Assembly: GCA_965260995.1 (NCBI GenBank)
Contig: CBDHCD010000003.1
Location: forward strand, 1,860,001 to 1,924,000
DNA from: JBBROS01 sp965260995
GTDB lineage: Bacteria > Pseudomonadota > Alphaproteobacteria > Acetobacterales > Acetobacteraceae
Length of the DNA: 64,000 bases
Direction of reading: 5' to 3'
Shown: positions 51,923 through 60,691 of the stretch, piece after piece
How positions within the stretch are numbered: position 1 is the stretch's first letter
Layout: every line of letters starts with the position of its first letter
Made by a program: the position numbers and the translations under genes
Notes under the pieces: model-generated
The model's database searches: none
The model's input: only the letters and a program-made list of their open reading frames with translations
Told to the model about the DNA's origin: nothing

Positions 51923-52437
51923 GGCTTGTCCGTCAGCGGGCCCGGCTCGCCCCCCTGCTTCTGCTGCAGCGACTTCTGCGTCGCGTCCGCGAGGTTGCCG
52001 ACGTTGAAGATGAACTTGCCCAGCAGCTCCTCGAGGTTGGACGCGCTCTGGGTGATCGTGATCACGCCCCCGTCCTTCAGCAACGTCTCGTCCCCGCCGG
52101 GACTGAGCGCCAGCGACGAGCCGCCGAGCAGCCCGCCGGTCGCGATCTGCGCGCTGCTGTCCACCGGCAGCTTGATGTCCGGCTGCACCGTGAAATGCAG
52201 CACGGCCTGGTAGGTCTTCGGGTCGATGCTGGCCGAGACCACCCGGCCGACCGGAACCCCGGCCATCCGCACGTCCGCGCCCGCCGCCAATGTCCCGATG
52301 TTGTTGAACTCCGCCGACAGCCGCATCCCCGACGCGGCGCTCCGCCCGGTGTTGCCCGCCGCGTAGGCGAGGAACCCCGCCGCCGCCGCCAGCACGGCGA
52401 ACCCGGTCACGACTTCGGTGACGCTCCGCTTCGCCAC
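51919..52437 (-). CDS. mlaD: MlaD-family lipid transport protein
   Basis: A 172-aa membrane-anchored MCE-domain protein. An N-terminal transmembrane helix (VVTGFAVLAAAAGFLAYAAG) is followed by the single MCE domain: LSAEFNNIGTLAAGADVRMAGVPVGRV and a GGLLGGSSLALSPGG loop. MlaD is the substrate-binding subunit of the Mla phospholipid transporter that keeps outer-membrane asymmetry. mlaE and mlaF are not in the window. It follows NDUFA12 by 3 nt and overlaps the 70-aa gene. Confidence 0.93.
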   Translation of the reverse strand: MAKRSVTEVVTGFAVLAAAAGFLAYAAGNTGRSAASGMRLSAEFNNIGTLAAGADVRMAGVPVGRVVSASIDPKTYQAVLHFTVQPDIKLPVDSSAQIATGGLLGGSSLALSPGGDETLLKDGGVITITQSASNLEELLGKFIFNVGNLADATQKSLQQKQGGEPGPLTDKP

Positions 52438-52440
52438 CCC

Positions 52441-52794
52441 TCAGCTCCCGGGCGTCCAGGATTCGTAGTCGCCCGTGGCCGGCGGCCGGTGCCCGCCCCG
52501 GTAGTCGTGCCCGGGCGGGCGGTAGCTGCCGGCCGTCCCCGTCAGGTTGGGCTGGTGCGGCTGCTGCCAAGGCTTGCGCTCGCTCAAGGGGATCGGCGTC
52601 GCCGTCGTGTGGTGCAGCCAGGCGTGCCACTCCGGCGGCACCGCGCTCGCCTCCGGCGCGCCCGCGTAAAGCACCCATCGGCGCGACCGCACGCGCGCAC
52701 GGGGTCGCCGGGTCTCGTAATAACGGTTGCCCACCTGGTCCTTGCCGACGAACCGGCCGCGGAACAGGGTGGAGATGCGTAAACCGAGGGTCAT
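52441..52794 (-). CDS. NDUFA12-like complex I accessory subunit
   Basis: A 117-aa protein of the NDUFA12/B17.2 family, a peripheral subunit of NADH dehydrogenase in mitochondria and alphaproteobacteria. GRFVGKDQVGNRYYETRR, RRWVLYAGAPEASAVPPEWHAWLHH and a C-terminal GDYESWTPG are typical. It is the first gene of the mlaD/DUF2155/otsB operon. The ATG at 52794 is 65 nt from the divergent TSCPD gene. Longer in-frame upstream codons lack family similarity. Confidence 0.95.
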   Translation of the reverse strand: MTLGLRISTLFRGRFVGKDQVGNRYYETRRPRARVRSRRWVLYAGAPEASAVPPEWHAWLHHTTATPIPLSERKPWQQPHQPNLTGTAGSYRPPGHDYRGGHRPPATGDYESWTPGS

Positions 52795-52859
52795 GCGCCC
52801 GCATATACGGCAAGCCTTGCCCGATTGCACCATCCTCGCCCGACCCTTACGCTCGCTGC

Positions 52860-54326
52860 ATGACCTCGACCCGGATCTGGCGCGGCGTGCGCATGCGAGA
52901 CACGGAGGCCGGCGCCGATCCCGACGCGCCGCCGCGCCCGCTGTCGCTCCCCGCCGCCTGGGACGACCGCGCCGCCGCCGCCCTCGCCGCCCTGGCGCCG
53001 GGCGGTGGCCGCGCCAGCCTGCCGCGCGCGGCCGACAGCTGGATTCGGCCCATTGCCGCCCGCGCTCGCGCCGACGGCGACTCGGCCCTCGCCGACCGGC
53101 TGCACGCCCTGCTCCTGCACCGCCGCGCCGCGCCCACCCTGCCCGTCTGGACCGGCACGGCCACCGCCCGCCCCGGTTTCGTGCTCAACCTCCCCGCCTT
53201 CCTCGACGCCGCGACCGGCTTCGACGCCCCCGCCTTCGCCGAAGCGGTCCGCACCGCCGCCACCGCGCTGCGCCTCGCCGATCCGAACGCCCCGGCCTTC
53301 GCCATCGGCTTCACCGACCTCGACGGCCTGTTGGCGTCCGCCGGCCTCGACTACGACTCGCCCGCCGCCCGCGAGGTCGCCGCCTGCCTCGCCGCCCTGC
53401 TGCGCGCCACCGCGGCCGTCACCCTGGCCGGCGAGCAGCCCGACCTGCTGGCCCGCTTGCCCGACTGGCCCGCGCCGCCCGCCCGCTGCGCCCTGCCCGG
53501 CCTGGCCGAAGCCGCGGCGGCGGCCCATGAAGCGGCGCTGCGCGGCGCGTCCAACCTCCCCAGCACCGCCATCGCCGCGCCCGGCCCGGCCGACGCCCTG
53601 CTCGGGGCCGAGACCGGCGGCATCGCCCCCGCCTTCTCCGCCGTCGGCCCGACCGGCGCCCTGACCCGCGCCGCCTCCGCCCGGCTCGCCGCCCTGGGCC
53701 TCGCCCCCGAGGCCGCCCTGGCCCGCGTGCTGGACGGCGAGACCGTGCTGGCCCCGCCCGGCCTCGCCGCCCACCAGGCCATGCACGACGCCGTCGCCCC
53801 GTTCCTGCATGCCATGCCGGAGCGCCCCGTCGCCGGTGCGCGCCCGGCCCAGCCGCCGTTGCGGCGCGAGTTGCCGACCCGCCGGCGCGGCTACACGCAG
53901 AAGGCGTCGGTCGGCGGCCACCGCATCTACCTGCGAACCGGCGAATACGCGGACGGCAACCTGGGCGAGGTCCACATCAGCCTCCCCCGCGAAGGCCCGG
54001 TGCTGCGCGGCATGATGGACAGCGTCGCCGCCGCCGTCAGCCTCGGCCTTCAGCACGGCGTGCCGCTGGCGGACTACGTCGCCGCCTTCACCCTCACCCG
54101 CTTCGGCCCGGCCGGGCGCGTGGAAGGCGACGCCGACGTCGGCCACGCCACCAGCCTGCTCGACTACGTGTTCCGCAACCTGGCCACCAACTACCTCGGC
54201 GGCTGCGACGTGCCGGAAGGCGTGCCGGACCCGGTCGAGGCCGAGCCGCTGCCCTTGCTGCCGCTCGATCTGCCGACCCAGCCACGCGCCGGGCGGGCCA
54301 GGTTGCGCCTGGTTGCCAACGGATAA
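52860..54326 (+). CDS. RNR-like TSCPD-domain protein, probably inactive
   Basis: A 488-aa protein that I read as a reduced class II ribonucleotide-reductase (NrdJ) relative. The C-terminal TSCPD domain (about 338-447) has RRRGYTQKASVGGHRIYLR, GEYADGNLGEVHISL, VSLGLQHGVPLADYVAAFT and ATSLLDYVFRNLATNYLG. Earlier parts echo the RNR barrel: LNLPAFLDAATGFDAPAFAEAV (109-130), IGFTDLDGLLASAGLDYDS (149-167), ETGGIAPAFS (251-260) and HQAMHDAVAPFL (305-316). Catalytic cysteines are absent (only Cys at about 176, 210, 449), and the usual length is far greater. A regulatory or structural role is plausible. It is first in a forward run with a RidA gene 10 nt on. Confidence 0.8.
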   Translation: MTSTRIWRGVRMRDTEAGADPDAPPRPLSLPAAWDDRAAAALAALAPGGGRASLPRAADSWIRPIAARARADGDSALADRLHALLLHRRAAPTLPVWTGTATARPGFVLNLPAFLDAATGFDAPAFAEAVRTAATALRLADPNAPAFAIGFTDLDGLLASAGLDYDSPAAREVAACLAALLRATAAVTLAGEQPDLLARLPDWPAPPARCALPGLAEAAAAAHEAALRGASNLPSTAIAAPGPADALLGAETGGIAPAFSAVGPTGALTRAASARLAALGLAPEAALARVLDGETVLAPPGLAAHQAMHDAVAPFLHAMPERPVAGARPAQPPLRRELPTRRRGYTQKASVGGHRIYLRTGEYADGNLGEVHISLPREGPVLRGMMDSVAAAVSLGLQHGVPLADYVAAFTLTRFGPAGRVEGDADVGHATSLLDYVFRNLATNYLGGCDVPEGVPDPVEAEPLPLLPLDLPTQPRAGRARLRLVANG

Positions 54327-54336
54327 GGACGAGCCA

Positions 54337-54804
54337 ATGCCCGGACGCATCGACGCCCGCCTCACCGAACTCGGCATCGAGCTGCCCCGCCCGATGGCGC
54401 CGATGGCCAACTACGTGCCCGCCGTCGTCGCCGGCCACCTCGTCGTCGTCTCCGGCCAGGTGCCCGCGCGGGACGGCCGCATCGCCGTCACCGGCAAAGT
54501 GGGCGAGGCGGTCAGCGTCGAGCAGGGCCAGGCCGCGGCCAGGCTCTGCCTGCTGAACGTGCTCACCCACTTGCGCGCCGCCTGCGATGGCGACCTCGAC
54601 CGCGTGCGCCGGGTCGTGCGCCTGGGCGGCTTCGTCGCCGCGCCCCCCGGCTTCACCCAGCACGCCCTGGTGATGAACGGCGCGTCCGACCTCGCCGTCG
54701 AGCTGTTCGGCGACGCCGGCCGACACGCGCGCAGCACGATCGGCGTCGCTTCCCTGCCCGGCGACGCCGCGGTCGAGGTCGAAGGCATGTTCGAACTCGC
54801 ATGA
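54337..54804 (+). CDS. RidA family protein (second copy)
   Basis: A 155-aa RidA/YjgF-fold protein: NYVPAVVAGHLVVVSGQVPARDG, AAARLCLLNVLTHLRAACDGDLD and SLPGDAAVEVEGMFEL at the C terminus. The arginine expected before the SLPGDA segment in imine-hydrolysing RidA is replaced by nonpolar residues, so it may belong to the non-catalytic L-PSP/chorismatase-like branch. AGGACGAG precedes the ATG at 54337. It lies between the RNR-like gene and the FemAB-like gene and probably shares their transcript. Confidence 0.88.
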   Translation: MPGRIDARLTELGIELPRPMAPMANYVPAVVAGHLVVVSGQVPARDGRIAVTGKVGEAVSVEQGQAAARLCLLNVLTHLRAACDGDLDRVRRVVRLGGFVAAPPGFTQHALVMNGASDLAVELFGDAGRHARSTIGVASLPGDAAVEVEGMFELA

Positions 54805-54887
54805 TCCGCGGCTTGGGTCGTCCCCTCGCCTGGCTGAGGCGACCCCCCCGGCCTTCCCGCACGTGCTCGCTGGACCATATCCTCCCG

Positions 54888-56054
54888 ATGCCCGATGGCC
54901 TCCCAAGCTTCAGCCTGTCCCTTTATCCCAGCATCACCGACATCCCGGCGGCCGACTGGGACGCCTGCGCCGGCGCCTCGGGTGGCGGCGGCAACCCGTT
55001 CGTCAGCCACGCCTTCCTGTCCGCGCTGGAGGACAGCGGCTCGGCCAGCAACCGCACCGGCTGGCTGCCGCAGCACGCCGTCCTGCGCGACGCCGAGACC
55101 GTCGTCGGCGTGGTGCCGATGTACGCCAAGAGCCACAGCTACGGCGAGTACGTGTTCGACCACGGCTGGGCGCACGCCTTCGACCGCGCCGGCGGCGACT
55201 ACTACCCCAAGCTGCAGGTCGCGGTGCCGTTCAGCCCCGCGCCCGGCCCCCGCCTGCTCACCCGCCCCGGCACGCCGCCCGAGGTGTTCGGCCAGGCCCT
55301 CGCGCAGGCCTGCCAGGAACTGAACCTCTCCTCCGTCCACGTCACCTTCTGCACGCGCGGCGACTGGGACGCCTTGGGCCGGGCCGGATGGCTGCGGCGC
55401 TTGGGCAAGCAGTTCCACTGGGAGAACGCCGGCTACGCGACGTTCGACGACTTCCTCGCCACCTTCAGCTCCCGCAAGCGCAAGGTGCTGAAGCGCGAGC
55501 GCCGCGACGCCAACGCCGCCGGCCTCACCTTCCGTGCCCTGCGCGGCGCGGACATCAAGCCGCACCACTGGCAGGCGTTCTACCGCTTCTACACCAGCAC
55601 CGTGGACCGCAAGTGGGGCAGCGCCTACCTGACCAAGGGCTTCTTCCCCCTCTTGTCCGAGCGCCTCGGCGACCAGGTCGTGCTGATGCTGGCCGAGCAC
55701 GACGGCACGCCCGTCGCCGGCGCGCTCAACCTCGTCGGCGACGGCGCGCTGTTCGGCCGCAACTGGGGCTGCCGCGGCGACTGGCCGTTCCTGCACTTCG
55801 AGCTGTGCTACTACCGCGCCATCGACTTCGCCATCGAGCACAAGCTCGCTCGCGTCGAGGCCGGCGCCCAAGGCGAGCACAAGATCCAACGCGGCTACCT
55901 ACCGAAGCCGACCTACTCCGCCCACTGGATCGCCCATCCCGGCCTGCGCCGCGCCATCGGCGACTTCCTCGATGCCGAGCGCCCGGCCGTGGAGCGTGAG
56001 ATGGCCGCCCTCGCCGAGCTGTCCCCTTACAAGCAGGCCGACGACCCGGCTTGA
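54888..56054 (+). CDS. FemAB/DUF482-like N-acyltransferase
   Basis: A 388-aa protein of the COG3146 (DUF482, peptidogalycan-biosynthesis) family with the GNAT/FemAB fold. WDACAGASGGGGNPFVSHAFL, PMYAKSHSYGEYVFDHGWA, FSSRKRKVLKRERRDANAAGL and RVEAGAQGEHKIQRGY, then FLDAERPAVEREM are the family landmarks. It is thought to transfer an acyl or aminoacyl group, but substrates are not known. ATG 54888 fits the usual length; an ATGA-coupled start at 54801 would add 29 poorly conserved residues. Overlaps the transporter gene by 4 nt. Confidence 0.85.
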   Translation: MPDGLPSFSLSLYPSITDIPAADWDACAGASGGGGNPFVSHAFLSALEDSGSASNRTGWLPQHAVLRDAETVVGVVPMYAKSHSYGEYVFDHGWAHAFDRAGGDYYPKLQVAVPFSPAPGPRLLTRPGTPPEVFGQALAQACQELNLSSVHVTFCTRGDWDALGRAGWLRRLGKQFHWENAGYATFDDFLATFSSRKRKVLKRERRDANAAGLTFRALRGADIKPHHWQAFYRFYTSTVDRKWGSAYLTKGFFPLLSERLGDQVVLMLAEHDGTPVAGALNLVGDGALFGRNWGCRGDWPFLHFELCYYRAIDFAIEHKLARVEAGAQGEHKIQRGYLPKPTYSAHWIAHPGLRRAIGDFLDAERPAVEREMAALAELSPYKQADDPA

Positions 56055-56935
56055 TCCTCGCCTACGCCCAGCTCGCCGCCGCGATGGCGCTCGTCGGCGC
56101 GAACGTGGCGATCTTGAAAGCGCTGGCCGAGTCATTGCCGGTCGCCATCATCCTCGGGTTGCGCTGCGCCCTCGCGACGCTCGTCCTGCTGCCGTTCGTC
56201 ATCCGGCCCAACCTTCCTTTATCCAACCTCCTGCCAACGCCCCACGCCGGCCTGAACCTCGCGTTGCAGGCAGCGGCGGGCACGATCGGCTACAACGCGC
56301 TGCTGATCGCCGGTGTTCGCCGCACCGGCGCGCTCGAAGCCGGCTTGGTGCTCGCCGCCTTGCCCGCCGTGGTCGGCCTCGGCGCGTGGCTGCTGCTGCG
56401 CGAGCCTTTGCTGCCCCGCCGCGCCGCCGCCTTGCTCCTCGCAGCCTTCGGCATGGCGGCCCTGGCCTTCGCCCGCGGCGGCGACGCCCATCGCGCCCTG
56501 CTCGGCGACGCCCTGGTCCTGGCCGCGGTGGTGGCCGAAGCCGCCTACGTCCTTCTCGCCAAATTCAACGCCGCCCGGGTCTCGCCCCTGGCCGGCGCGT
56601 TCTGGATGCAGGTGCTGAGCGCCACGTTCATGGCGCCGTTCGCGATCCTCGCCTGGGACGCCGCGCGGTTCACGCCGAGCCTCTCGGCGCTGCTCGCCGT
56701 CCACGGACTGACCGCCAGCGTGCTGGCCGTCGTGCTCTGGTACGCGGGGCTGCGGCGGGTGCCGGGCGCGGTGGCCGGCGTCTTCGCCGGGCTGTTGCCG
56801 CTGTCCGCCGGCGTCGTGTCCATCGCCGTGCTGGGCGAGACGCCGACTATGGCGCACGGGGCGGGCGCGGTGCTCATGCTGATCTCCGTCGCGCTGGCCA
56901 CCTGGCCGGGCCACGCCCCGGCTGCCACCCCTTAA
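56051..56935 (+). CDS. EamA-family (DMT) transporter
   Basis: A 294-aa inner-membrane protein with about ten hydrophobic segments in two EamA repeats (the second starts near residue 150, DALVLAAVVAEAAYVLLAK, and ends ISVALATWPGHAP). DMT transporters export metabolites or amino acids. The start is TTG in the TTGA overlapping the FemAB-like stop; an ATG further in would delete the first helix. The substrate is unknown. Confidence 0.9.
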   Translation: MILAYAQLAAAMALVGANVAILKALAESLPVAIILGLRCALATLVLLPFVIRPNLPLSNLLPTPHAGLNLALQAAAGTIGYNALLIAGVRRTGALEAGLVLAALPAVVGLGAWLLLREPLLPRRAAALLLAAFGMAALAFARGGDAHRALLGDALVLAAVVAEAAYVLLAKFNAARVSPLAGAFWMQVLSATFMAPFAILAWDAARFTPSLSALLAVHGLTASVLAVVLWYAGLRRVPGAVAGVFAGLLPLSAGVVSIAVLGETPTMAHGAGAVLMLISVALATWPGHAPAATP

Positions 56936-56969
56936 CCCGGCCGCAACCCGCCCCGCCCATGATGCGGCC

Positions 56970-58790
56970 ATGCAAGCCCTCGTGCGCGACGCCGTGCGCT
57001 CCGTCCCAGGTGCCGAACGCTGGGTGCTGCTCAGCGACTATCGCCTGCCGCGCCTGGGGCTGGCGATCCCGGCCGTGGTCGTGACCCCCGCCGCGGTGCT
57101 GGTGTTCGCCCCCGACCGCGCCGCCGCGGGCGCCGCCGCCCTCGACCTCGCGGACTTCCACGAGGGTTGCCGCGGCGTGCCGGTCTTGCCGGTCGCCTTG
57201 CTCCGCGGCGAGCGCGTGGTCGCGCAGCGGCCGCTGCCGCTCGCCGGGGCCGCCCCGCCGCTCGCCTGCACCCGCTTGCTCCTGCCCGGCCTGTTGCGCT
57301 GGGTCGCTACCTTTCCGCCGTGCCCTGGCCTCGATCCGGCCGAGTGGGCGCGGGCCGCTTACCGTCCTGTCCCCGCGTTGATGCGGGCCGCGGCCCAGCT
57401 CTACGCCAGCCACGACGATGCCCGCCTGCTCCTGGCGAGCACGGGCCGCGGCGGGCTGGATCGGGCGCGCCGGGCCGTCTCCGCTGTCCTGGCCGAAGGC
57501 CGCGCCGCCGGCGACCGCCGCATCGTCTTCGTCACCGGCGACCCCGGTGCGGGCAAGACCTTGTGCGGCCTCGACCTGGCCTTCGCGCCCGAATCCGGTG
57601 CCGCGTTCCTGACCGGCAACCCGGCGCTGCTGCACGTTCTCCGCGCCGCGCTCGTTCGCGATGCCGCGTCGCGCGGCCTGTCCCCTCGCGCCGCCCGGCA
57701 GCGGGTGGAAGCCGTCGTGCAGCCGCTGCACGCCTTCCGCGACCACCACCTGCCCCGTCCCGGCGCGCCGCCGGATCGCGTCCTGGTCATCGACGAGGCC
57801 CAGCGCTGCTGGACCGGCGACTACGCCCGCCGCAAGACCCGCAACCGCGGCATCGCGCTGTCCGCGTCCGAGCCGGCCCACCTGCTGGACATCCTCGCCC
57901 GGCACGAGGGCTGGTGCGCGGTCGTCTGCCTGCTCGGCGGCGGCCAGGAGATCCACGCCGGCGAGGGCGGCCTGGCAACCTGGGGAGAGGCGCTCGCGAC
58001 CCGGCCGTCCTGGCGCGCCTTCGCCCCTCCTGGCGCGCTGGCGGCCGCCGACCCCCGCCAGCGCCTGCCAAGCACGCCGTCCGTCACGCCCGATCCCGCC
58101 CTGCACCTCGCCGAGCCGGTCCGCGCCTACCGCGATCCGCACTGGACCGGGTGGGTCGATGCCGTCCTGGCCAACGACGCCGACCTCGCCCGGCGTTTCG
58201 CCGCGGGCGGCGTGCCCGTCCGCCTCACCCGCTCGCTGGACGCGCTGCGCTCCGCGCTCCGCGGCCGCCCTGGCCGGCGCTGCGGCCTGGTCGCCAGCTC
58301 CGGCGGGCGTCGCCTTCGCGCGGAAGGCCTCGGCGGCTTGCTGCCGCACCAGGACGAGGACGCCGTGGCCCGCTGGTTCCTCGATGACTGGCCCGATGTC
58401 CGCAGCGCCGACGCGCTCGAAGTGGCCGCCACCGAGTTCGGCGTCCAGGGCCTCGAACTGGACCGCGTCGGCGTCTGCTGGGACCTGGACCTCGCCCGCA
58501 CTCCGGACGGCGCCGCCTGGCAGCCCCGCGCCTTCCGCGCCACGGCCTGGATCTCGCCGCGCTCGTCCGAAGCGCTGTCCAACAAGTACAATGCCTACCG
58601 CGTGCTGCTCACCCGCGCCCGCGAGCGCACGATCATCTGGGTGCCGCGCGGCGACGCCCGCGACCCGACCCGCGACCCGGCACGCTACGACTCGGTTGCC
58701 GCCTTCCTGCAACGGTGCGGCGTCCCCCGGCTGGACGAATCCGCTTTCGCCGACCAGGATGCGCCGATGCCTCTGCCGACTTTGCTGTGA
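56970..58790 (+). CDS. DUF2075 (Schlafen-like) helicase/ATPase
   Basis: A 606-aa P-loop protein of the DUF2075 group of SF1-like helicases. Walker A GDPGAGKT (190-197), Walker B VLVIDEAQR (271-279) and a C-terminal motif VI-like YRVLLTRARERTIIWVP are complete. Relatives usually carry a PD-(D/E)XK nuclease domain at the N terminus; here the corresponding stretch VVVTPAAVLVFAPDRA and ALDLADFHEGCRGVPVLPVALL looks shortened, with no ExK. It may process nucleic acid or act in defence. Its stop is shared with the secreted endonuclease-like gene as GTGA. Confidence 0.82.
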   Translation: MQALVRDAVRSVPGAERWVLLSDYRLPRLGLAIPAVVVTPAAVLVFAPDRAAAGAAALDLADFHEGCRGVPVLPVALLRGERVVAQRPLPLAGAAPPLACTRLLLPGLLRWVATFPPCPGLDPAEWARAAYRPVPALMRAAAQLYASHDDARLLLASTGRGGLDRARRAVSAVLAEGRAAGDRRIVFVTGDPGAGKTLCGLDLAFAPESGAAFLTGNPALLHVLRAALVRDAASRGLSPRAARQRVEAVVQPLHAFRDHHLPRPGAPPDRVLVIDEAQRCWTGDYARRKTRNRGIALSASEPAHLLDILARHEGWCAVVCLLGGGQEIHAGEGGLATWGEALATRPSWRAFAPPGALAAADPRQRLPSTPSVTPDPALHLAEPVRAYRDPHWTGWVDAVLANDADLARRFAAGGVPVRLTRSLDALRSALRGRPGRRCGLVASSGGRRLRAEGLGGLLPHQDEDAVARWFLDDWPDVRSADALEVAATEFGVQGLELDRVGVCWDLDLARTPDGAAWQPRAFRATAWISPRSSEALSNKYNAYRVLLTRARERTIIWVPRGDARDPTRDPARYDSVAAFLQRCGVPRLDESAFADQDAPMPLPTLL

Positions 58791-59635
58791 TCCGCCTCCT
58801 GCTCGCCCTGCTGCTCGCCGCAGCGCCCGCCGCCGCCGAGGTCAAGGTCGCGACCTGGAACCTGGAATGGCTCACCCTCCGTCCCGCCGGCGACCCGGCC
58901 TTGCCGCCCGACGTGGCGCCGAAAGGTCCGGACGACCTCGCCCGGCTTCGCCGTTACGCGAAATACCTCGACGCCGACGTCATCGCCTTCCAGGAAGTTG
59001 ACGGCCCGCAGGCCGCGGCCAAGGTGTTCCCCCCCAGCCGCTACCAAATCGTCATCACTGACGATGACGTGGTCCAACGGGTTGGTTTCGCCATCCGCCG
59101 CGGCCTCCAGTTCGAGCGCAATCCCGACCTCGTCGCCCTCGATCCGCACCCGACCGCGCGCCACCGGTTGCGCAGCGGCGCGGACATCACGCTGGTGACG
59201 CCGGGCGGCCGCCTGCGCCTGCTCAACGTTCATCTCAAGACCGGGTGCAACCACGCCCGCCTCACCAGCGAGAGCCGCGATTGCGAGACGTTGCGCCTCC
59301 AGGTTGCGCCGCTCCAGGGCTGGATCGCGCAGCGCCGCCGCGAGGGCGTGCCTTTCGTGCTGCTCGGTGACTTCAACCGCCGGATGGACGGCCGCGACGA
59401 CATGATCGCCGCCCTTAACGACGCCGCCCCCCTCACGCGGGCGACGGAAGGCCAGGCGACGCCCTGCTGGGGCGGCAACAGCTTCATCGATCACATCCTC
59501 GCCGGCGGCGCGGCCCGCGCCTGGATGCAGCCGTCGAGCACGCGCGTTCTGGTCTATCGTGAAACCGACCCCGCCGCGTGGGGCCACCTCTCGGACCACT
59601 GCCCGGTCTCCGTCCTGTTCCGCCTGCCTTCCTAA
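58787..59635 (+). CDS. Secreted endonuclease/exonuclease/phosphatase-fold protein
   Basis: A 282-aa protein with a signal peptide (VIRLLLALLLAAAPAAAEV; cleavage after about residue 17) and an EEP domain: VATWNLEWL, IAFQEVDG, LLNVHLKTGC, VLLGDFNRRMDGRDD, NSFIDHILAGG, LSDHCPV. It would cleave phosphodiesters or phosphomonoesters (nucleic acid, phospholipid or inositol phosphate) in the periplasm. Two disulfide-ready Cys (CNHARLTSESRDCE) fit export. GTG 58787 overlaps the DUF2075 stop; the longer frame lacks a signal peptide. Confidence 0.9.
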   Translation: MIRLLLALLLAAAPAAAEVKVATWNLEWLTLRPAGDPALPPDVAPKGPDDLARLRRYAKYLDADVIAFQEVDGPQAAAKVFPPSRYQIVITDDDVVQRVGFAIRRGLQFERNPDLVALDPHPTARHRLRSGADITLVTPGGRLRLLNVHLKTGCNHARLTSESRDCETLRLQVAPLQGWIAQRRREGVPFVLLGDFNRRMDGRDDMIAALNDAAPLTRATEGQATPCWGGNSFIDHILAGGAARAWMQPSSTRVLVYRETDPAAWGHLSDHCPVSVLFRLPS

Positions 59636-59647
59636 GCGGAGAACGAC

Positions 59648-60403
59648 ATGAGCAAGATCATCCTGGTCACCGGCGCCACCGCCGGGTTCGGCAACGCGAT
59701 GACCCGGCGCTTCGTTGCCGACGGCCATCGGGTCATCGCCACCGGCCGCCGCTGGGTGCGCCTCAACGATCTCCGTCATGAACTCGGTGAAGCCGTGCTC
59801 CCGTTCGAACTGGACGTGACGGACGCCGCCGCCGTCGCCGCGGTGCCGAGCGCGTTGCCCGAAAACTGGCGGGACATCGACGTGCTGGTCAACAACGCCG
59901 GCCTCGCTTTGGGGATCAGTCCCGCCCAGGCCAGTGACCTCGCGCAATGGGACCAAATGGTCGCCACCAACGTCTCCGGCCTCATCCACGTCACGCACGC
60001 GCTGCTGCCCGGCATGGTCGATCGCGACCGCGGCCACATCATCAATCTCGGCAGCACCGCCGGCGCTTACCCCTATCCCGGCGGCAACGTCTACGGTGCG
60101 AGCAAAGCCTTCGTCGCCCACTTCACGGCCAACCTGAAAGCCGATCTGGTCGGCACCAACGTCAAGGTCACGAGCCTGGAGCCCGGCCTCGTCGGCGGCA
60201 CCGAGTTCAGCGAGATCCGTCTCGGCGGTGACCAGGCCAAAGCCCAGTCAGTCTACGCTAACACGACTCCCCTGCGTCCGGAGGACATCGCTGAGACGGT
60301 GTCCTGGATCATCGGCCTGCCAGCCCACGTCAACATCAATCGCATCGAGATGATGCCCACGTGCCAGGCCTCCGGGCCGCTCATCATCAAGCGCCGCGAG
60401 TAG
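59648..60403 (+). CDS. ydfG: YdfG-type short-chain dehydrogenase
   Basis: A 251-aa SDR close to YdfG, a NADP-dependent 3-hydroxy acid (serine, 3-hydroxypropionate, L-allo-threonine) dehydrogenase. LVTGATAGFGNAMTRRF opens the Rossmann fold, GRR at 34 suits NADP, and Ser136, Tyr149 and Lys153 (VYGASKAF) make the active site. RIEMMPTCQASGPLIIKR near the end is typical of YdfG. GGAG stands before the ATG, 12 nt after the EEP gene. It is convergent with DUF427 by 6 nt. Confidence 0.92.
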   Translation: MSKIILVTGATAGFGNAMTRRFVADGHRVIATGRRWVRLNDLRHELGEAVLPFELDVTDAAAVAAVPSALPENWRDIDVLVNNAGLALGISPAQASDLAQWDQMVATNVSGLIHVTHALLPGMVDRDRGHIINLGSTAGAYPYPGGNVYGASKAFVAHFTANLKADLVGTNVKVTSLEPGLVGGTEFSEIRLGGDQAKAQSVYANTTPLRPEDIAETVSWIIGLPAHVNINRIEMMPTCQASGPLIIKRRE

Positions 60404-60409
60404 CCCAGT

Positions 60410-60691
60410 TCAGGCCGAGACCTGAACCCCTTTCCAGAACGCCACCCGGTCGGCAACCTGCTCGGCGCCCGCTTTAGGCTCCGGGTAATACCAGGCGGCA
60501 TCCCGGTTTTGCTGCCCATCAACCCGCAGCGAGTAGTACTTCGCCGTCCCCTTCCAGGGACAGAAGCTGGTCTGCGCGCTCTCCTCGACGACGGTCCGGT
60601 CGAGGGCGGACGCCGGGAAGTAGGCGTTGCCCTCCACCGTCACGATGTCGTCGCTCTCGGCGATGACCTTGCCGTTCCAGATCGCCTTCAT
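60410..60691 (-). CDS. DUF427 protein
   Basis: A 93-aa DUF427 domain protein, a small beta-rich fold: MKAIWNGKVIAESDDIVTVEGNAYFP, SFCPWKGTAKYYSL, NRDAAWYYPEPKAGAEQV and VAFWKGVQV. The function is unknown. Its ATG overlaps the clpA stop by 4 nt, so it is translated with clpA, but no known role in proteolysis exists for the family. Confidence 0.93.
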   Translation of the reverse strand: MKAIWNGKVIAESDDIVTVEGNAYFPASALDRTVVEESAQTSFCPWKGTAKYYSLRVDGQQNRDAAWYYPEPKAGAEQVADRVAFWKGVQVSA

